64,000 bases of DNA from Manis javanica (Eukaryota; Chordata; Mammalia; Pholidota; Manidae), in assembly GCF_040802235.1 (NCBI RefSeq), contig NC_133156.1, positions 185,020,351 through 185,084,350 of the forward strand. Direction: 5' to 3'. The stretch's first letter is position 1. Every line of letters begins with the position of its first letter. Positions 59,559 through 64,000 of the stretch are shown in pieces. Position numbers and translations under genes: made by a program. The notes beneath the pieces are model-generated. The model was not told the origin of the DNA and did no database searches. It saw only the letters and a program-made list of their open reading frames with translations.

Positions 59559-61369
59559 CTGTAAGACAATCAGAAAAAAAAAAATGAAACATGTATTTAA
59601 AAATACATAAATTTAAGCATAAAAACATGAAAATATACGATTCATTGAATATATATATTTAAAAACTTTCAAGATGCACATTTTAAAGTTATTAATACCA
59701 TTTACTAAGTCTCTAGTTTACTAACTGTAAAACAATCTACAGCTTTTAGAAAAAGAATCTAGTTGTATCAAACTCTCACAATCATATCAGATACTCAGGA
59801 AAAAGTAACCAGAAAAATACAAATGCAACACAAGAAAATACAAAGTTTGTTTACATTTGAAAAAGATCTTTCCCTAAAGAAACTTACTAGTCTCTTAATT
59901 TCCCATTGATGTATCACACTTTTAACATGCACTGTCCTTATAATTTCTTGTAAGTTACTATTATACTTTATTTCTAGCCTCTAAATATAATCATGTAGCT
60001 GAATCATAAAATCATGTAGCTGTAGCTGAATCATAAAATTGCTCCTCTCTTACAGAAAAATTTACATGAAGCTATGTTATGACCAACTTAGAAAATAAAT
60101 GAGTCCTTTGAAGTGGTCTAAATAAAAGTTTCAGTTTAAGCAATTAAAGGTATTTTAAAACAAGTATATATTCTCCTTAGCACTGAAGAATTTTTTCTGT
60201 ACTTAACACCAGCACAAAGAATAAGCCTAGTTGTATCCTATTAAAAATGACCTCTTAATTACTTATACTTCCTGTGGAATAGAAGCATTGCTCAGATAAA
60301 CCTCGGTCCTCCTGGCTACCATTTCTGGGATGTGATGACAACCTAACAGGTATAAGGTATACATGAATGTTTACCCCCAATAATAACTAAGGACTCAGAT
60401 ATGCTGGTTGCCATCTGGAAAAAGTACGTTTTGGTATTAGTTAATATCTAACAGCTCAAATTTCTTGAGAAGACATCACTAGCATGACTTCTTCTGGACT
60501 AACCACTTAAGTGTTGGACATTCTTTGCTTTTTTAAGAAACATAGTATATAACTTTAAAAGTGCCACCCAACTGACTGAAGACCTTGCAAAAGGAACCTA
60601 GCTCTTACCAGGGTCCTGTACCGCAATAAATAGCCTATGGAAAAAGCAATCATTTGGCTACCCCGTGGACCTGATCCTCAGCTGGTAGCATTCAAGCCAC
60701 ATTCCTCTAATACACACACTCTTTTCTCCCAGGCTGCTCAATTACACCCCAATCTCCTGTCTCTTCACTATAGGACCAACTGATACATGCCACGGCCTGA
60801 CCCTCTGGGGAGGAAATAGGGCGATTCTGACCCATCTCCTCACTTGGCAGTCCAGTCAACTCTCACCAATTCTCTTTTTCCCTGTTTATAATGTAATGGG
60901 GAGAGTTAGCAAATCCACTGGCTCAGCAGATGTTCAATAAAATTCCATTGTGTTATTCTTATTGGCATTCCACAGTGAATTCTCATAGAGCACTTCTCTC
61001 CTCTTGATTTTAGAAAGGGAGAAAATGACCTCTGCCCACAAACACAGCACTCCCCCAAATGTTAAAATCTTCTGGCTTCTTAGCTCTCTTTGTATACAGC
61101 CTGGGATGGGATGGTGAACACTTCACATGCTTTAAATAATCCCACAGGTAAGGTCTGGCTCTCATTGCTGGGACTCTTTTCAAATGGAAGGCCCTCAAAC
61201 TTAGTGTTTCTGTCTCCAGCTTTGGGACTCAGCAACAGCTTTGGGGCAACAGGGAAAAAAATCCCACCTAACATCCTGACACACTTATTACGGGGAAAAA
61301 AAACATAGCTAGGGAAGTAGTTAAATACATTAGAATCCCTTCTTACCATGAAATGCTATATACAGAGAC
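59559..61369. other. APLF intron, unassigned
   Basis: No further APLF exon could be recognised. An 89-codon minus-strand frame at 61080-61349 does not match APLF. A small imperfect duplication lies at about 59988-60040 ('atcatgtagct' blocks). Confidence 0.45.
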
Positions 61370-61915
61370 TGAAAAGATCTATAGATCTAGGTAGGGATCT
61401 ATATATGGCTAAGGACTCTTTTAAACAAAACAATATATACACTATGATTCCATTTGGCTTTTTAAAAATTCCCTAAAAATCTATATGTGCATTTACTTGT
61501 ATAAATCCCAATGGAAAGGTTTAGGAAAATACAAACCAAAATATTAGTAAGGCAATGGGACTAAGGGATAAGGCAAATCAAGATTTTCACTTTTTACTCC
61601 ACATGCTTCTGATTCTATTTTTTTTTACAACAAGCATGTATTATTTTGCCATTTAAGAAATAAAATGGGTTGATGAAATAGGTAAAGGGGATAAAGAGAT
61701 ATAAAATTCCAATTATAAAGTAAATTAGTCATGGGGATGAAAGGACAGCAGAGGGAATATAGTAAATAACATTGTAATATCTTCATAGATTGACAGGTGG
61801 TACTACACTTATTGTAGCAAACATTTTTAAATGTACATAATTGTCAAATCATCACATCGTGCATCTGAAACCAATATAATATTATGTATCAACTATACCT
61901 CAATTAAAAATGAAT
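61370..61915 (+). mobile_element. Two L1 3'-end fragments
   Basis: 61370-61680 has L1 3' UTR phrases ('atgattccatttggcttttt', 'tttttactccacatgcttct'). 61690-61915 is another 3' end ('atcatcacatcgtgcatctg', 'tatcaactatacctcaatta') with an A-rich tail. Confidence 0.7.
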
Positions 61916-64000
61916 AAACTGAAAATTTTAAATAAATAAAGGAGAAACAAAGATGCTGCTGCTGGAGATGCACAGCTGAACTCTAGGTGGGCAAGGATGT
62001 TGGAGTCAAATGAAAACAAATTCAGGCAGGTGCCAGGTGCCTGCACGTGGGTAACACTTATCTTCACAGAGAGGTTTTCATCAGGTACCAGACAGCATTC
62101 CCCAGCCTGTCAAGTTCAAAACCCTGATTCTTATTTTCAGCTTACTTTTTAATCTGGTGAGAACTTATTACTTAAAAAAGTATTTTAAAACATATAGAAA
62201 GTCAGGGGGATTTTAAAGCTCTTGTCTTCCTGGGATTATGTTCCTCTAAGTTTTTGTGAGCTTGCTCCTACTTCCCTTCTAGCACCTTCTGGAGCAGGGC
62301 ATTTGGGTCGTTTATGAGGAATTTGTATGGATTGCTTATGAGGATATTTGTATGGCATTCTAGGGTATGTTAAACAGTGAGGGCATTTCAATAAAATGGT
62401 GGAAACAGTCATTACCTTTTCTGTATATTACATAGTTACAAAAATAAAGATAAAATGTAAAAAAAATAAAAAATTAAATTAAAAAACAAACCAAAGAAAA
62501 TGAAATAAAAATTATGAAATGTTTAGCATCGCTTTAACTCCTTCTACCTCCATGAAATTTAAAGAAGGATTTGCTTTTTTTAAAAGGCTTCACAAGGAGT
62601 ATATCTTAACATGTTAATTTATTCTAAAACAGAAAATAATAATAGAGTCACAGACTCAATACCATGGATCAGGGGCTCTCGAATACATTTTAAGAGGCAT
62701 AAAAGCTGGAATTCATAGTTCTTTATAGAACTCCATGAAATATTGATATTCAGTAGACTCTTGGCATTCAAAAATTGAACATTCATGGTTTCAATTATTT
62801 ATAAATGACCCCCAAATCCATTACATGCAGTAATTTATAAGTCTGCTGAGAAACAAATTTGTACTGTGCCAACTGCAAAGCTCATGAGCCAGAGCAAGTC
62901 ACTGAAGTGGAGAGTGAGGGAACAGGCAAGATGCAAGGTGCTTTGTACTTTGAAGAAGTAGAAGGAAGGCAGAGGGCTCTATATTTTATAAGCACCTACA
63001 TGGCTTATTTCTTAGAATTAATGAAAAAAGTGAAGAATAAAGTGTGGGAGACTGGGGATTCGTGACAGAGGGGCCAGATTCCCTACACTGTAAAAATACA
63101 TGCTAGAGACCTCAGGGATTAAGGAGCATGAAGGTGACCTTGGTGCTTGGAGGAGGCTGGAATGTAATGTTAAGGCTACTGAAATAGTCTGTTAACTTAC
63201 CTAAAGAGTCATCCCTTCCCCTCAACCATCTGAAGTTTTAATGTACAAGACACAGGATAAAGAATATCCCCTAATACAAGTTCAATGAGGTAATTTGTTG
63301 TCTCCAAGTTGTGCTTGGAGAGAACATATGTACATAAATTGCCTTGTAAATCTTGTATTAAACTCATTACCCACATATTAAGGCCTAAACAATCCCAACC
63401 CACTCCTGCTTTCCCTCACTTTCCCCGGAAACAAACAAGTCCTGCAGTTTTGCTTCTTATACATTTCTCTAATCCAAAGTCTTTGTCTCAATGGTGCTAA
63501 ATGGCCAATCAGGAGCAAAGGACGTAGGGTTCTTTAATGTGGTAAACCAATACTGAGACACCTTACTTAAGAGATAGCTGTGTAATAAGAGTTATAGTCT
63601 TCCTCTCCCCTGCTATTTTCATTAAGAAATATGAATATAAGGCCACAGCAGGCAACTATATACAGAGAAATGATGATACTTCACAGCCAGCTTATTTGCT
63701 CCAGCAGTTCTTACTACAGGCCAAGTTGGACCTACCTTGGCCGTATGACTGGGAATGGCTCTCATTGCCAAAGCAACCACTTCCATATACTCTAAGTGGA
63801 ATGCTTCAAGTCTGCTTCCAAATGATCTGGATGTAACAGAACTCTCCCTTTAGCCTTCATCTGTATCTCCCTGTGAGACAGACTTTCACTTCCATCTACT
63901 AGACAGCTTTCATAGATACGCCCTGATTGGCTCAAACCAAACAAGTTCACCCCTCCCCAACGCTAAACCTACTGCTTCTCCTCTCTTCTGGTAAGAACAT
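61916..64000. other. APLF intron, unassigned
   Basis: No exon recognised on the minus strand. A low-complexity A-rich tract lies at 62456-62515. Confidence 0.4.

Larger units (their letters stand above)
30507..64000 (-). other. APLF: APLF gene, 3' half (partial)
   Basis: Four coding exons in consistent order and phase encode the last 244 residues of aprataxin and PNKP like factor. The human protein has 511 residues, so the first roughly 267 codons, with the FHA domain and Ku-binding motif, lie beyond 64000. APLF is recruited to DNA breaks by XRCC1/XRCC4, Ku and poly(ADP-ribose) and supports non-homologous end joining. It also acts as a histone chaperone in the nucleus. Introns here are about 9.2 kb (31029-40266), 14.1 kb (40314-54441) and 4.6 kb (54568-59202). 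No frameshift or internal stop is seen, so the gene looks intact. The transcript end is inferred from the poly(A) signal. Confidence 0.95.

Noticed and set aside
59289-59610. Plus-strand frames over the APLF 356-nt exon
   Set aside because: Antisense shadows of the real exon, no independent evidence.
61080-61349. 89-codon minus-strand frame as the next upstream APLF exon
   Set aside because: The peptide does not resemble the APLF segment expected before the 356-nt exon.

Overview
This is mammalian nuclear DNA. It has large introns with GT-AG splice sites, a CpG island, and dense interspersed repeats (L1, L2, MIR, MaLR LTRs). No bacterial, phage or CRISPR signal is present. Alu, B1/B2, carnivore and ruminant SINEs were not seen by eye. 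The only SINEs recognised are old, diverged MIRs, so the source is probably a non-primate, non-rodent placental mammal from a lineage with few young SINEs. The species cannot be fixed from the sequence.

The one protein gene that can be supported is APLF (aprataxin and PNKP like factor, a DNA double-strand-break repair factor and histone chaperone). It lies on the minus strand, and its last four coding exons are at 59203-59558, 54442-54567, 40267-40313 and 30823-31028. Together they encode 244 residues: a low-complexity linker, two PBZ poly(ADP-ribose)-binding zinc fingers and the acidic histone-binding tail. The 5' half of the gene (FHA domain, Ku-binding motif) lies beyond position 64000. 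The 3' UTR ends near a poly(A) signal at 30536-30541.

Layout. 1-930: GC-rich CpG island with a strong minus-strand splice donor at 589-590. It is probably the promoter and first exon of the next gene downstream of APLF, and PROKR1 is expected there by mammalian gene order. 960-30500: intergenic DNA made largely of L1, L2, MIR and LTR fossils, with one possible unannotated exon at 25458-25645. 30500-64000: APLF 3' end, its last three introns and part of the intron upstream of 59558, filled with L1/L2/MIR/MLT1 copies and microsatellites.

The most interesting observations concern APLF exon architecture. Both PBZ fingers are cut by an intron at the same position and phase. The 126-nt exon between those cuts equals exactly one 42-residue finger period, so skipping it would keep the frame and create one hybrid finger. 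Other points are a 234-bp, about 96% identical duplication inside an old L1, a perfect 16-bp hairpin, and the CpG-island first exon. No new defence or mobile system was found.
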